From assembly GCA_004352715.1 (NCBI GenBank), contig SCFE01000088.1, forward strand, positions 1,272,164-1,336,163: a stretch of 64,000 bases of DNA. The letters are read 5' to 3'. Positions 23,446-35,558 of this stretch are shown piece by piece. Origin of the DNA: Hofstenia miamia. Its lineage: Eukaryota; Xenacoelomorpha; Acoela. The notes beneath the pieces were generated by a model, which worked only from the letters and a program-made list of their open reading frames with translations, had not been told where the DNA came from and ran no database searches. Position 1 is the stretch's first letter. Each line of letters starts with the position of its first letter. A program made the position numbers and the translations under genes.

Positions 23446-24139
23446 CTATTAAAAAAGCCTAAAATAATTCATAAGCAAATGCGAAATAGATTTCACAACA
23501 AATTTTTCTATTCTATAAAAAACATTGTTTTAAAACACCTTAACAATTAATAAGAAAAAACTACTTTACATGAAAAGCTTAATATCTTCTTTATGACTGT
23601 TTGGACAAATGTCGATTTTGGGAGTTTTTCATGCGAAAGACAGTTTCGGAGCTCCATCTGGGTGTCTGAGTGAGTTTAATAATGCTGAAGCCCCTTTCTA
23701 TGGATGCAGAACTTGTCACAAGCAACATCAACGTTAGTCGTCAATCAGATTCCACCTGCGACGGCGATGTAGTTCACCGCTCGCTTGATATGTTTAGTTA
23801 TACATTAATTACAAAATACAATTATAACTACAGCAGCATTCAACATCTAAAATTTTACGCCCCGTTGTCATAATAAAAATCACTTTTAAAAAACATCAAT
23901 AAAAACAGGTGTTTTAGGCAACGAGAAATTTCAATGTATTTGATTTACAACATGGTAGAAACTAAGTAGCAAGATATGCAATGTAGAAAATGTGTATACA
24001 AAACACAAATAAATATGTATGGCATTAGAGTTATTGAAATTCTTACTTAGCATATTTGCATATACAATGATATCATCAGCTTGTATTTTTATGAAATCAA
24101 TGACTCCCTACAAATAGAAGTTTAAAATTTCTGCTTGAA

Positions 24140-24142
<3 letters not shown>

Positions 24143-24170
<28 letters not shown>
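24143..24170. repeat. (TA)n microsatellite
   Basis: About 14 TA units immediately left of the mariner-like element, which evidently inserted at a TA within the run. Confidence 0.9.
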
Positions 24171-24173
<3 letters not shown>

Positions 24174-25455
24174 GGTGATAACAATGTCCTGCTACAAACG
24201 GTTCCCGAAACCCCACTCAAAGCAAACACAGAATATTGATATGATTTCCAGAATATATTGACACACATATAGCATTCACGAAATAATGTTCAGTTTTCAA
24301 AATAGCCACCTTTAGCCTTAATGCAGGCCCTCCATCTCTTGGGAAATGCATCCGCGATTCCATGCAAGCCTTCTTCGCTGATCTCAAGGGAGGCCCTCAA
24401 AGACGTAATACTTGGATGAACTTTGCAACAGGCCTTGGCCTCTAAGATGCTTCACACAGAGAGGATTAGGTCATTTGAATAGGGAGGCCATTCTGTCGAT
24501 GAAATGAACGCAGGAAATCATGTTTTGCACACCTCCTGGACACACTTGGCTCGATGTGTTGGCGCTGAATCTTGTTGGAAAGTCCAAGTGTTGCCATTGA
24601 ATTGTCTCTGACTTCAGGGTAGCACAACCTTCTCCAAGACCTCTTTTTGGTAGCAAGCAGTATTTATTTTGGCGCCAAGATTGAGGAAAACCAATGGAGT
24701 CTTGGCTGTTGCACGAATTCTTGCCCACACCATAATCGAAGCAGGCTGCTGGATTCTACTGACCATACGTTGAACTGAATCAACGGCAGAAGCAGTTGGA
24801 GACCGTATGCGGTTGTTTTTTTTTGTTGAATTGGCGCTCTATAGTGAATATCTTCTCATCAGAGAAAAGAATGCTGTGCAGCTTGATCCGTTCAGTCGTG
24901 TGGCTTTCGCTTTGCCATTCAAGTGATGACCAGCTTGCAGCTTAAAGGGAATCAAGTGAAGATCCTCTCTCAACATTTTGCGCACACTTTAAAGATTCAC
25001 TCCAATGGCTTGTACAATTTTCCTGGCTGAACTTCCTCTGGTTTTCGCCTGATGCGATAATGAATTGCCTCCTTCAGTTTGCGGGTTCTCACGGACCTTG
25101 GTCTGCCAGATCGAGGGCCGTCAGACGTGGCACCAATCTCTTGGAATCTACTGAGGGTGTTATAGATTATTACCTGAGGTATATCGGTGAATTGATGGAT
25201 GGCAAGGGATGCAATTCCACGTTGGCAATTGGCGCAAAGCAACAACAGCAGCATGCCGACTTTCCATTCTAAAACTGAACAGTAATAATGCACTTGACAC
25301 TCAACAGCAATAACTTTAACAATCGCAATTATTAGCAGTAACTAGTCAATTAACGCCCATTACATTGGCAGCAAGCGGGATTGTTGTCGCCTTGTCAAGG
25401 ACGTCTGAATTATTTACATAATTTAGCGGGACGCACTATCTACTTTGTTTCACTG
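24171..25455 (-). mobile_element. Tc1/mariner-superfamily element, degenerate
   Basis: The ends are TA|CAGGGTGATAAC at 24171 and, inverted, CAGTGAAAC at 25455|TA. The inner TIR parts (GTCCTGCTACA against GTCCCGCTAAA) agree after small gaps. The transposase on the - strand starts with an HTH region (25290-25000: IHQFTDIPQVIIYNTLSRF, then GRPRSVRTRKL). It continues with VWARI, the second catalytic block FQQDSAPTHRAKCVQ (about 24560, in a shifted frame) and EWPPYSNDL in place of the usual PDLNP. Several frameshifts make it non-functional. It is embedded in AK2 intron 1, antisense to the host gene. Confidence 0.8.
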
Positions 25456-25659
25456 TATAAAGTTTTAGAGGCTGATCACTATATTTGTGTAACAAATTTT
25501 TGAGATTTTAATAAATTCTAATAGAATTTCAATTTGAAATAATAATATATTGAAAGTTTTTTGCTATAATATGTCATAATTTTTAGAAATAACACATAAA
25601 AAGGCGCAATTTTTAAGAACAAAACAGATAATCCAGAACATATAGCACAAAAGTAATCA

Positions 25660-27957
25660 ATCAAAAGATTCTGAAGCAAGTTTCCGCTTCTTCCTATCTA
25701 TACCAGCCAACTTCCTAGGTGCATTTAGATGGCAACTAAGCCTTTTAAGAAGCAATTTATCAGACGACCTGAAATGTGAGAAATATTTCCAAAATAAAAA
25801 AAACAATCATATAATTGAAAAGTTTAACTAGTCGATTGCTGCATTGCAATTTAGCACAGCGCAATAATGAAAATGCACATAAAGTAAAGCTAAACAAATC
25901 AGCTTGCGGGTACTTAATAAGCTTTCTTCTTTTAACCGCAGTTACAAATTCCGATGCTGCTTCATCAAGTATTGCTTCGGGAATTGTTTCATATGGTAAA
26001 TTTTCTTTGAAAGTCACATATCCAGCAATGTAATATAAAACTGCCAGCGTCACTGATTTCATCAATATGATTTAGTGTTTCGTCTATTAGGTCAGTTTCT
26101 TCAACTTTCAATGGTTCTGGGCAACAGATTTTCTTTGTGTGATTAGAAACCGGTTCATCCAATGATTCATAGATTATCCTTCGACGGAAACATTCGGATT
26201 ACTGTTCTGCACTAATGTGATAGCATCCACCACTTAATTGCCGATAGATACCAAATTCACTTTCTAAATTATCGGATTGGAAATGACCCAGCAAAATATA
26301 CTGCAATTTTTTTGGAAATAAGAAGATTCCAGTTAAAGAAACTAGTGATTTTAACGTTGTTATTAAAGAACTAATTGTTTCTGGTTTAAATGAATACAAT
26401 CTTCCCCAACCACGACCACCTTTCATTGTTTATACATATTTAACCAGTTCCAAAAGATATATTCTGCCGAACACCTGTCAAGATTTGCATTAATGGAATT
26501 CAATGTTAAATTTGTCATGCGTTTGAATCATGGTGATAAACATTCTCAGTATCACTCCAACAAGCAGTAACAAAGCGTTCTTCAAATGGTACTTTAATTT
26601 TAATATTTCTAGTGCGTTCTGTAAGCCAGTTGTTTCTCTAACACTTAAAAACTTATACTGGATCGTACATAAGATTAAATATTGGTAAATCTTCAAATTG
26701 TCCAAGATAAAACGTATCGATAGAGAAATGCTGGAAAAGACATCTATTTGCTGCAAGATTGTCACAACATAAATCAATCAAGTTGCCATTAAAGTTAATA
26801 ATGCTTTTAATTACGGGGATTGCTGCATCTCTTAATATTTCAAAAAACAATTGATATAGTGGTACCATTCTTACAACAAATGACTTGCATCCAAACAAAG
26901 GTTTTATCATAAATGTAAGTAGTGTTCTAGCTGACTTTGATACGTCATCCACTGCTTGACCTATAACATGACAATCACGATAACGATATGAAGAGAGTAT
27001 ATGAATTTCATCAAAAATAAGAATGCAAGACTTTGCATTGTCCCTAAGTTCAGAGAATACAGTTTTAATCACATTTTCATTTTCTGCAATATCATCAATT
27101 GTAGACATGCCACCAATAAAACGTTTTAGCGTATCAACACTTGGAAGTGACAATGGACAGCTTAATGTATTGTAAGCGGATCGACTTTTAAAAACATAGA
27201 TATTGCGAATTTTATTCTATCAAATGAATATCGGCGACCCGGTTTTTCCCTAGAGAGTAATTGCAACTGCTCAGCCAAAGAATTAAAATTTGATTTCTGA
27301 CTGTCATCAATGTCAAAACGCTGAATTACATGATTTATTTCACTATGCAAGGATAGTCTAGAATGTTTTAGACGATTAATAGTGCAATCAATTGCAGAAA
27401 AACAGCTTAGAGTACACTGGAATCCTATTAAATCCCGAATATCCACTGATTCATGACCACGTTTTGCAACAACCTTAAAATTTTCCGTTCTTTTGACAAA
27501 GAAATCGATATTTAAGTAATCATCAAGAGAAATTAATATGATAGAATTGTCTCGATGACAAAATGTCATTGTTGGATACTTTGTTTGGATATTCACAACA
27601 AACTGCTTATGCGTAGTTGGTAAAGCATCAATTGCTTTAAAAGTTTCAAATTCATCAGGGATTAGAGATCTAGTAGACAATGAGATATTTCTTTGTTCTA
27701 CATTTCTTTGGAAATTGAGATTAATTGTTTGACGGAAATTTGTACTAGAACATCCAGGGAAAATTGTAGGGGGATCGCGAGGTCTCTTGCAGCGCTTAAC
27801 TTAAATAAATATGGCATCTTCTCCCCAATGCCGAGAACATACACCTATATGCGAAGTTACCCTTTCAATTTGATCTGGTAAAGCATTCCATCACCGTTGA
27901 CAATTAATGGGGTTCATAATTTCCTTTGCATTTTGCAAGAACGCACTTGCGAGGCAT
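25660..27957 (-). pseudogene. THAP domain plus P-element-like transposase (THAP9 type)
   Basis: P-element transposases are GTP-dependent DNA transposases with an N-terminal THAP zinc finger. The ATG at 27957 opens with MPRKCVLAKCKGNY, a THAP C-x4-C start, then decays. The frame 27680-27162 holds the linker region, ending in EKPGRRYSFDRIKFA. Frame 27153-26653 starts LPSVDTLKRFIGG and has ILIFDEIHILSSY (catalytic Asp block), HVIGQAVDDVSKSARTLLTFMIKPLFG and LIDLCCDNLAANR. The C-terminal segment YYIAGYVTFKENL (about 26020) is a recognisable THAP9/P-element C-terminal motif, with the protein ending near 25665. Stops and frame changes separate the blocks, so this is a relic, although a domesticated spliced gene cannot be fully excluded. 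Terminal repeats were not found. Confidence 0.8.
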
Positions 27958-28215
27958 ATTTTAAAATTTAGGCAATGTTATAAGCGTAATCCAGTTTTCA
28001 AACGTACAGAAGTGGGTAATTCACTACGCTAGTTTGTTATCATTTAATTTGTCATGCTATAATAATGCAAGAAATGATANAGCGTTTTATGGACCGTTTG
28101 CATGCTGCATTAACGTAAATGGTAATGTTGATTAAAAATTTATGCCTTTCTTGGATTTCAATTGTTTTTGTTTGTATGGCGGATAATACAGAGAACTTTC
28201 GCGACTACCTATATA

Positions 28216-29436
28216 CCGCGTGAGTCAAAATGTCGTTACTTTTTTAAAACAGCTATTATTGACAAAAGGTTAGCAGAAAAAGAATATACAACATTTATTG
28301 TTAACAACAAATGAAAGGGAAATTATCCAGTCTATAACATCTCCGGTGCAAATTGGTGATTGCAGCTATCATTTCCTCACCTGTAATTTTTGAAACTTCG
28401 TCAGTGATGTGTGTTATCATCTGACCAATATTTGGTTTGCGTTGATGGTAGGTTCTATCTTTTAAGAGAGGCCACAACCAATAATCCAGTGGAGATAGAT
28501 CTGGTGGCCACTTAACTGTTAGCCCTCGTCCGATAACCGGAAAACCAAATGTTTTGTTTAAGAGTTCTTTACCTGAACACTGTAATGGGCAGGGGCCCCA
28601 TCCTGCTGAAAAATTGTTAACCATAGTTTCCGTTTACTACGTAAGAAAGGTAGCAAATGTGTTTCGATTAAATTCGAGTAAGATTGGGCAGTTTCTGTGT
28701 ATTTGAAGAAGAATGGATGAGTGATAACATGTGATGAAAAACCTATCGAAACCATCATCCAGGGACTATGGAGTGATTTACTGATATTGATATATGGATT
28801 ATCAGTGCTCCATATGACACAGTTAGGCCGGTTAATTCTACCGTCTAATGAAATCGTAGCCTCGTCACTCCAAACAATACGGTCAATCTCATCCCAGTGG
28901 TGTAACATCCAGTTTGCAAACTCCTTACGACTTGCTTTATCTTCATCACTGAGTGCCTGGTGAATGGTAATATGATATGAGTACAAAGAGAATTTCTTCC
29001 TCAGAATGCGATTAACACTTGTTTGGCTGATTCCAGTAGTTTCTGCAATTTTCCTTGATTTGAGGAGGATGTTTCTGCTAATGCTCAATAGCCTGAACAT
29101 GTTCATTTTGCAAAGATTTTCCAGTTCCTTCGAATCGCATTACCAATTTTGTAATAAACTGTTTTGAGAAAGGAGCCTTGTGTAAATTGTTTTGAGTCTG
29201 CCATTTGCGTAAGTTTGCAGTCGCAATTTCATCATTTTGATAATATAATTTTATAATTTGAGCCATTTCTCTACATGATAAATCCATAGTTGCAGGTAAA
29301 CACTTCTAAAACGAAATATGTAAATAATGCAATTCAAATATGCATACATTAATTATAAGTGAACATAAATCAACAAACGTATTTGATTGGCTAGTAATGA
29401 CAAATTAAACAAGGAACGATATTTTGACGCACTCGG
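28216..29436 (-). mobile_element. Tc1/mariner-superfamily element with D-D-D transposase, nearly intact
   Basis: The TIRs CCGCGTGAGTCAAAATGTCG (from 28216) and, inverted, CCGAGTGCGTCAAAATATCG (from 29436) are each flanked by TA. The transposase on the - strand starts at 29287 (MDLSCREMAQIIKLYYQN, HTH), and a second frame from 29106 carries a second HTH (RKIAETTGISQTSVNRIL). Catalytic blocks are IVWSDEATISLDG, TIFQQDGAPAHYS and, after a frameshift near 28560, PPDLSPLDYWLWPLL. The third residue is Asp, with 38 residues between the second and third Asp; a missing RSP-like tripeptide suggests a 41-spaced (DD41D-like) ancestor. Two frameshifts inactivate it. TIRs and coding are well preserved, so it is fairly young. 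Confidence 0.88.
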
Positions 29437-29985
29437 TATATAAGCGCTCTTGTAATACTATGTTCCATGTGTGGAACATTGGCAAGTAATGAGTTAATAA
29501 AAAGGTGGTTTTAATACCTACAGATAATAATCTAGCTATTTCTCAAAACGATTAAGTAGTTTACCTAATTGAAAATTTGTATGCGTTCAAAGAGATTTTG
29601 GCAACTAAATTGTGAATCTAGTTATTTCTTGCGGCAAATAATACAACGCCCTAATTACAGAAAAATTTAATTAATTTAACTTCAAAAGTCGGCCCATTTT
29701 GAAAAAAATCTAAGAGTTTCTTATTTTTGTCTTAATTAATTTTATTGAATATTTTCCAAAAGTATCGTGCTTATAAAACATATCTATATTATATTTTTGC
29801 ATTGGAAAATGTACATAGTGTCTCTATTTAAATTATAAACCCGTTAATTGGTTGTACGTATTTTTCAAAATATTTACGCAAAAAATGCTTGAAAATCTTA
29901 ACACATGTCCTACATCATTACCTATTTATTCAAATTATTTCCTTTCAAAAAGTGCAATATTCAAACAAATTAAATAGTATACGTT

Positions 29986-30020
<35 letters not shown>

Positions 30021-30556
30021 NNNNNNNNNNNNNNNNNNNNNNNNNNNNNNNNNNNNNNNNNNNNNNNNNNNNNNNNNNNNNNNNNNNNNNNNNNNNNNNN
30101 NNNNNNNNNNNNNNNNNNNNNNNNNNNNNNNNNNNNNNNNNNNNNNNNNNNNNNNNNNNNNNNNNNNNNNNNNNNNNNNNNNNNNNNNNNNNNNNNNNNN
30201 NNNNNNNNNNNNNNNNNNNNNNNNNNNNNNNNNNNNNNNNNNNNNNNNNNNNNNNNNNNNNNNNNNNNNNNNNNNNNNNNNNNNNNNNNNNNNNNNNNNN
30301 NNNNNNNNNNNNNNNNNNNNNNNNNNNNNNNNNNNNNNNNNNNNNNNNNNNNNNNNNNNNNNNNNNNNNNNNNNNNNNNNNNNNNNNNNNNNNNNNNNNN
30401 NNNNNNNNNNNNNNNNNNNNNNNNNNNNNNNNNNNNNNNNNNNNNNNNNNNNNNNNNNNNNNNNNNNNNNNNNNNNNNNNNNNNNNNNNNNNNNNNNNNN
30501 NNNNNNNNNNNNNNNNNNNNNNNNNNNNNNNNNNNNNNNNNNNNNNNNNNNNNNNN
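30021..30556. other. Assembly gap (536 N) between TA runs
   Basis: Flanked on both sides by (TA)n (29991-30019 and 30557-30572). Probably an unresolved AT microsatellite or a collapsed repeat. Confidence 0.95.
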
Positions 30557-31654
30557 ATATATATATATATATTGTATAGGTATATGTAAATATAGGAAAT
30601 ATCTAACGTAAATATAAGTTAGATCGATTTTGATTGCTAAGCATCATCGTCCGTTTTTTAATCTTAAAGTCCAGTACACTAAATAAAGTATAAATATAAT
30701 GAATGCACTATAAACCTAAAACTATTGATGTCATCTCTTTTTCTTTGTTTATTAATTTTATGATATTAGTAGGATTGTATAAAAAATTATTTGACGGTGT
30801 AAATATATTTCTGAATTTTATTGCCGTCTTACGTGTTCTTCATCCTTGATTCCAGATGTCTGTTAGTTCCCCAATGAATGACTTATTTTAGTAATCACAT
30901 TCGTATTAATAATTACTTAGGGTGGTATTTCTTCTTCTGTTATTAATTTTCCTGTGCCATAAACGATCGTTATAGCAAATTCCACTCTAAAAAAAAATAA
31001 ATTGCAATTCAATAGAATGTATATATAACAATAGAAAACTTGATGATTTTGGACTTTCACCATGTCATTCAATTTAATTGCTAGTAAATATTGATTTTTG
31101 GTCAGATTGTTATTTTTGCTTGTTTATTGATAAGATTTCGATCCTCTCTCTAAGTGTTTTAATGTGCAGCAAATTTTCTTGTACTTTATCTTTAATAATG
31201 TACAAGAATTTTTTCATTTTTCAAATGGATAGATCTCGCTCCTTTTAGATCTGTTTTAGATATATCTCACTCTCAGCAAACTTTTTAGATACATCTCGTT
31301 TTCAATAAACCTTTTCACTATAATGGAAAAATTGCATACCTGAACGTATGTGCGTCTGTTATTTTTTAACAAAGTTTTTTTTCAATTTTTTTATTCAAAT
31401 TGATGCATAACTGAATTAGGATGCGCAATCGAAAATATATTCTATAATTTTATTTTGAGTATGCAGTTCCTACATTTTAATACTGCCAAGTACGTCAATT
31501 AGGCGATTTTAAAATGAAATATAACATCAAAGGCATTTTTCTTTGCTAAGAAAAAACTCTTCCTTCTATGTTATGGTGTGATAATAAAGGACCCTGCAAT
31601 TGTTATCTTGATCGTTTTTTTCAAATTTTACGGTATATATATATATATATATGG

Positions 31655-33140
31655 CTTCCGGCCATCGCGTATGCCTGTCTATGATAGTGAACAAATGAGT
31701 GAATCCATTGGACGTGGGTAATCTCTGGCACACTGAAATTCCTTAAAGGGGCATAAATGTATTTTTGAATTTTGGGTGATTGACATTACACACATTCTTT
31801 GATCCCCTGAGTAACCGGTTTTTTTAATAATGTCACACAAACTGCTGTGAAATGAGTTTCTAAGTTGCTCTTTTAGCAAGATGTGAAAAATATCAAACAC
31901 TTGGCGACGGAACAATGGGGCGTAGATGACCCGTAGAAATATCACATAATAAGGTTGGACCATTCTAAGAAACTGCCATCCTCACTACTTGCATATTGGT
32001 GATGGTTGTAAGATATCCTTGCGTTTCTTCATCGTCTTCTTGAGCTGAAGCTAGACCCATATAGTCAATGCCCAAAGACACTTTATTCAAAGAAGGACTG
32101 GAGTGATAATCAGCCACAATGTTATCTTTCCCTGGATATTATTAGTGACCTCAGAAATAAACTAGAGATGACGTTGTTGTCGGGATGACCACAGATCCGT
32201 GTTTTTTAACATTGCATCTACAAAGGGTTTATGGTCGGCATAAGATGCGAAATTGCGTCCTTTCAGTAAAAATCGAAAGTGACTTATTGCTAAATATAGT
32301 GCCAATAATTCATGATCAAATGTACTGCAATTGTGTTCTTGTTCGCGCAACTGTTTACTGAAAAAACTTAGGGGTTGCCAGGATCCATTATGTTGCTCAA
32401 GAACCATTGTCATTTGCATCACTTGTAACCGCGAAAGGGGAATTCATATTTCGGTGAGCTAGTAATGCAGCTTTGGCAAGAGCCACTTTGTCTTGTTCAA
32501 ATGAAAATATCATTTCCAGTGACAATGACAGAATGTATTGCTGTGATTTACCCTTGATAGACAGATACAGAGGTCTTAAAATGATAGCTGCATTCGGTAG
32601 GAACCGCTGGTAAAATTGGATCATTCCTAAGAACTTCTGAAATGGCTTGAACTTTTGTGGCAGAGGAAAATCATTGATAGCTTGAATTTTTGATGTAAGT
32701 GGCAATGGACCGTCCTTGCTGATGTGATGTCATAAGAAATCCAAACTATTCACTCCAAATAGACATTTTTCTAAGCAAATTGTTAAGCCAAAGTGCTTAA
32801 GTCGTTGACACACAGGTTTTACTTCAATAACGTGTTGCGTTGCTAATGCACTAGCTATTAAAATATCATCACAATACACAAATACACAATTAATGCTCTA
32901 AAATACGGTATCCATTAGGCCTTGAGATGTTTGAGCTGCGTTTTTATGTCCAAATGGCATGCGTATGAATTCATATAGTTCAAATGGTGTGATAATGGCA
33001 GTTTCGGGAATATCAAATGCTTACTGGTATTTGTTTGTAACCACGTACTGAATGTGAGGGATTGGATAGCGATCAGGCAATGTTTTATCATTTAGACGCC
33101 GATAATCACCACAAGGTCGCCCGCTACCATTTTTGGTACT
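31655..33140 (-). pseudogene. Ty3/gypsy pol: RT palm, RNase H and integrase start
   Basis: Pol copies the element RNA and integrates the cDNA. Reading leftwards from 33140: NGSGRPCGDYRRLNDKTLPDRYPIPHIQ (RT fingers), FPFGHKNAAQ, and the catalytic block as YCDDILIA (about 32870; normally YxDD). Next come LPQKFKPFQKFLGMIQFYQRFLPNAA (about 32680-32590), RNase H (SFFSKQLREQEHNCSTFDHELLALYLAISHFR, about 32380-32270, then SYADHKPF) and an integrase zinc-binding remnant (31963-31680). Stops are scattered throughout. The missing RT N-terminus lies on the other side of the insertion at 33141-34690. A (TA)n run at 31635-31652 marks the left boundary. Together with 34691-35450 this is one element of the group with a WYHRRFG Gag finger. 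Confidence 0.85.
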
Positions 33141-34409
33141 CAATGTAATGAAAAGACCAAACTTAAAACTACAACACGCAGACGCTATATTAGACGCGCA
33201 CGTAAGAGCTGGCATTATACAAAAATCTCCTCGGCGATCCCCTATAGTATCACGAGCTTTCTTTGTACCTAAGAATAACTCTAGGTTCCGTATGGTCATA
33301 GACTATTCTCATCTTACGCCTCTTACTACACCTATTAAGTATATGCACCATCATTTCTTAAGGTCATACGTCGCTTTCCTCCTTCCTCGGACCACATTAC
33401 AGTCACTTTCGATTTAAAGAACGCATATTACCACTTAGAAGTCAGACCCTCTGATAGGTATAAAACTACATTTTTAGCACACAACGGATCTCGATACGAA
33501 TTTCTTAAGGCTCCTATGGGACTATCATATTCAGCGGCACCGTGCCAACTTTTGTCTAATTATCTTCTTAAACCATTGCGACCTTTCGTTCACGCATCCT
33601 GGGCACATGTAGACAATTAATTGATCATCTTTCTTCCACAGCATTTCCATAGGATTATAACATGGCACCAACAACTAGATCAGCTCGGTATAAAATGCAT
33701 TCAGATTTATATTACCTCACATCTTTACCCTACTATACCTTTTCTCGGATTCAATCTTGACTTAGCGAATTCCACAATTTCAGCCACTCCAGAACGTATT
33801 CTAATCACAAAACTTATTGCAGAGATTCCCATCGCTAACTTATCAACCAAACAACGACAGATCGTATTAGGTCACCTCTCTTTTATATGGCCCCTTCTGG
33901 GAACATATAATAAAATTGCTCTTTTATACAATCCGAGATCAGACAAGTTCCTTTTAGCTCAGGTTTTTACCACTTTAACTATTCGCAACGCTTCTTTCAC
34001 TATGCCTTGGTATACTATGTCCTATTCAGATTCATCTCGTATTTGGTACTCCGACGCGTCCGATTACGCCTTAGGTATATATACGCCAGATGATCGCCAA
34101 TATTCCTTTTATGCTTCGCCAACCCTTACAATATTTCATAAGGAAGCACAAGCTTTAGCGCTCACCCTACACTTTTTTAGCCACGGCGACACCGTTTTTA
34201 TTGACAACCTCGCTCTTGCTAAGTCGGCTATATCTGGTAAAATCAAGGCTTTGCCATATTTTATGTCTGTTTTTATCACGATGATGGTCAGGATCAAGTC
34301 AATCTCCGTCAGATGGTTATCTTCGGCAGCAAACAAGGCAGACTACGCATCCAGACAACCTTCATTTGCAGTTCCACCAATAAACTTTTCATCCGCTACA
34401 CAGCAATAG
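33141..34409 (+). pseudogene. RT-RNase H of a second retroelement, nested in the gypsy copy
   Basis: The + strand frame opens inside the gypsy RT. It reads RAGIIQKSPRRSPIVS, FFVPKNNSRFRMVIDYSHL (RT fingers), then after a frameshift FDLKNAYYHLEV (RT motif A Asp, about 33412) and FLKAPMGLSYSAAPCQ (motif B). Motif C reads AHVDN followed by a stop, so the second catalytic Asp is lost. From 33621 a clean 262-codon frame covers the RT thumb and an RNase H with YSDASDYALG, FHKEAQALAL, FIDNLALAKSA and SSAANKADYASR. That RNase H layout (D...E...D-N...A-D) and the missing gypsy hallmarks resemble hepadnavirus/DIRS-like retroelements more than Ty3/gypsy, but I cannot place it. An AATAAA followed by T7 lies at about 34520, and an inverted copy of the motif A-B segment follows. 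Confidence 0.75.
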
Positions 34410-34690
34410 ACTCATTTATTTATAGTGTCATAATTTCGTCTTAAATTTGTATCCCCATATATATGGTGTGTCACTCAGTTTATTTTTAGTTTGATTTTTA
34501 TGTAACGAGTGAAGAGAAAATAAATTTTTTTGGCACGGTGCCGCTGAATATGATAGTCCCATAGGAGCCTTAAGAAATTCGTATTGAGATCCGTTGTGTG
34601 CTAAAAATGTAGTTTTATACCTATCAGAGGGTCCTACTTCTAAGTGGTAATATGCGTTCTTTAAATCGCATATTACCACTTAGAAGTAAG
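34410..34690. repeat. Inverted duplication of RT segment and perfect 21-bp hairpin
   Basis: 34530-34676 is the reverse complement of about 33405-33550 with few changes, so the RT motif A-B region is present in both orientations 1.1 kb apart. At its outer end the arms 34636-34656 and 34667-34687 form a perfect 21-bp inverted repeat around a 10-nt loop. It lies exactly at the junction with the resumed gypsy sequence. Confidence 0.85.
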
Positions 34691-35450
34691 GTTTTTTGGA
34701 TTATACCTATTTTCTCCATTTCATTAAATTCTTTCTTTGTTATGGCTAATTTTTCCGGTGCGAGTCCACGTGGTCTTGCATGGGTTGGTGGACCTGTAGT
34801 GGTGATGTGGTGTTAAACGACATGACTGACTTTTGCAGATGAGAAAGTAGGTTGCAATAACTCCGGATATTCCATAAGAATTTTGCGGAAGTGATTGCTG
34901 GAGGACTCCACGATGGCAAACTCACATGATGTAGCATAACCAATACTACCATGGTATATGTGTTTGCTTCAATGAGTCTTTGATCACGAACATTTACGAA
35001 AAGATTATGATTACGAAGGAAATCTGCACCTAAAATTGGCCGTCTCACGTAAGCCTTATTTAGCCGAGCCATGTAAACTTTTTTGTCACATTTCAATGGT
35101 ACATTTCGTGCACCACATATACCGATAGTAGAACCATTAGCTGCTTGATGTTGAGAGGTTGCTCCATATTGTCGATCAAAAAAAGAGGCAGGTATAACCG
35201 ATACGTGAGCTCCAGTATCGCACAAGGAAACGATGCTTGGAAATAGTCTGTCAGCTCGGACCAACGATGGTTGAATTTACCGTGGTTCCTAAACCTAGTT
35301 TCCTGCTTTGGAGAGTAGTGTTGGCAATTTGGGACACAATTTCTGGCATCTTTCCCAAAACGGCGATGGTACCAATAATGTATAAACATAGAGTCGTTGT
35401 ATACCTTTTCAAACGTACGCAACGAGTCTGGCCCCCACGCTTTCAAAAAT
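34691..35450 (-). pseudogene. Ty3/gypsy Gag zinc finger, protease and RT start
   Basis: This is the upstream half of the gypsy element. The Gag end shows WYHRRFGKDARNCVPNC (about 35370-35320), the zinc-finger-like motif common in invertebrate Ty3/gypsy Gag-Pol. The aspartic protease follows in a shifted frame: SLCDTGAHVSVIPASFF (catalytic DTG, about 35220) and RPILGADFLRNHNLFV (about 35040). The RT start, PTHARPRGLAPEKLAI then FNEMEKIGIIQK (about 34785-34700), leads into the insertion. The DTG triad is intact. A frame change lies near 35250. Most of Gag and the 5' LTR must be in the gap at 35559-36244 or lost. Confidence 0.85.
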
Positions 35451-35558
35451 TTGTTTTTTTATTTTAGTTGACGGCAAAAAGCAATATATTTGGAGAAGTT
35501 TATTAATTTTATGCGAACTTCAAACTTTTATAAGAGTACACAGAGATTATATATATAT

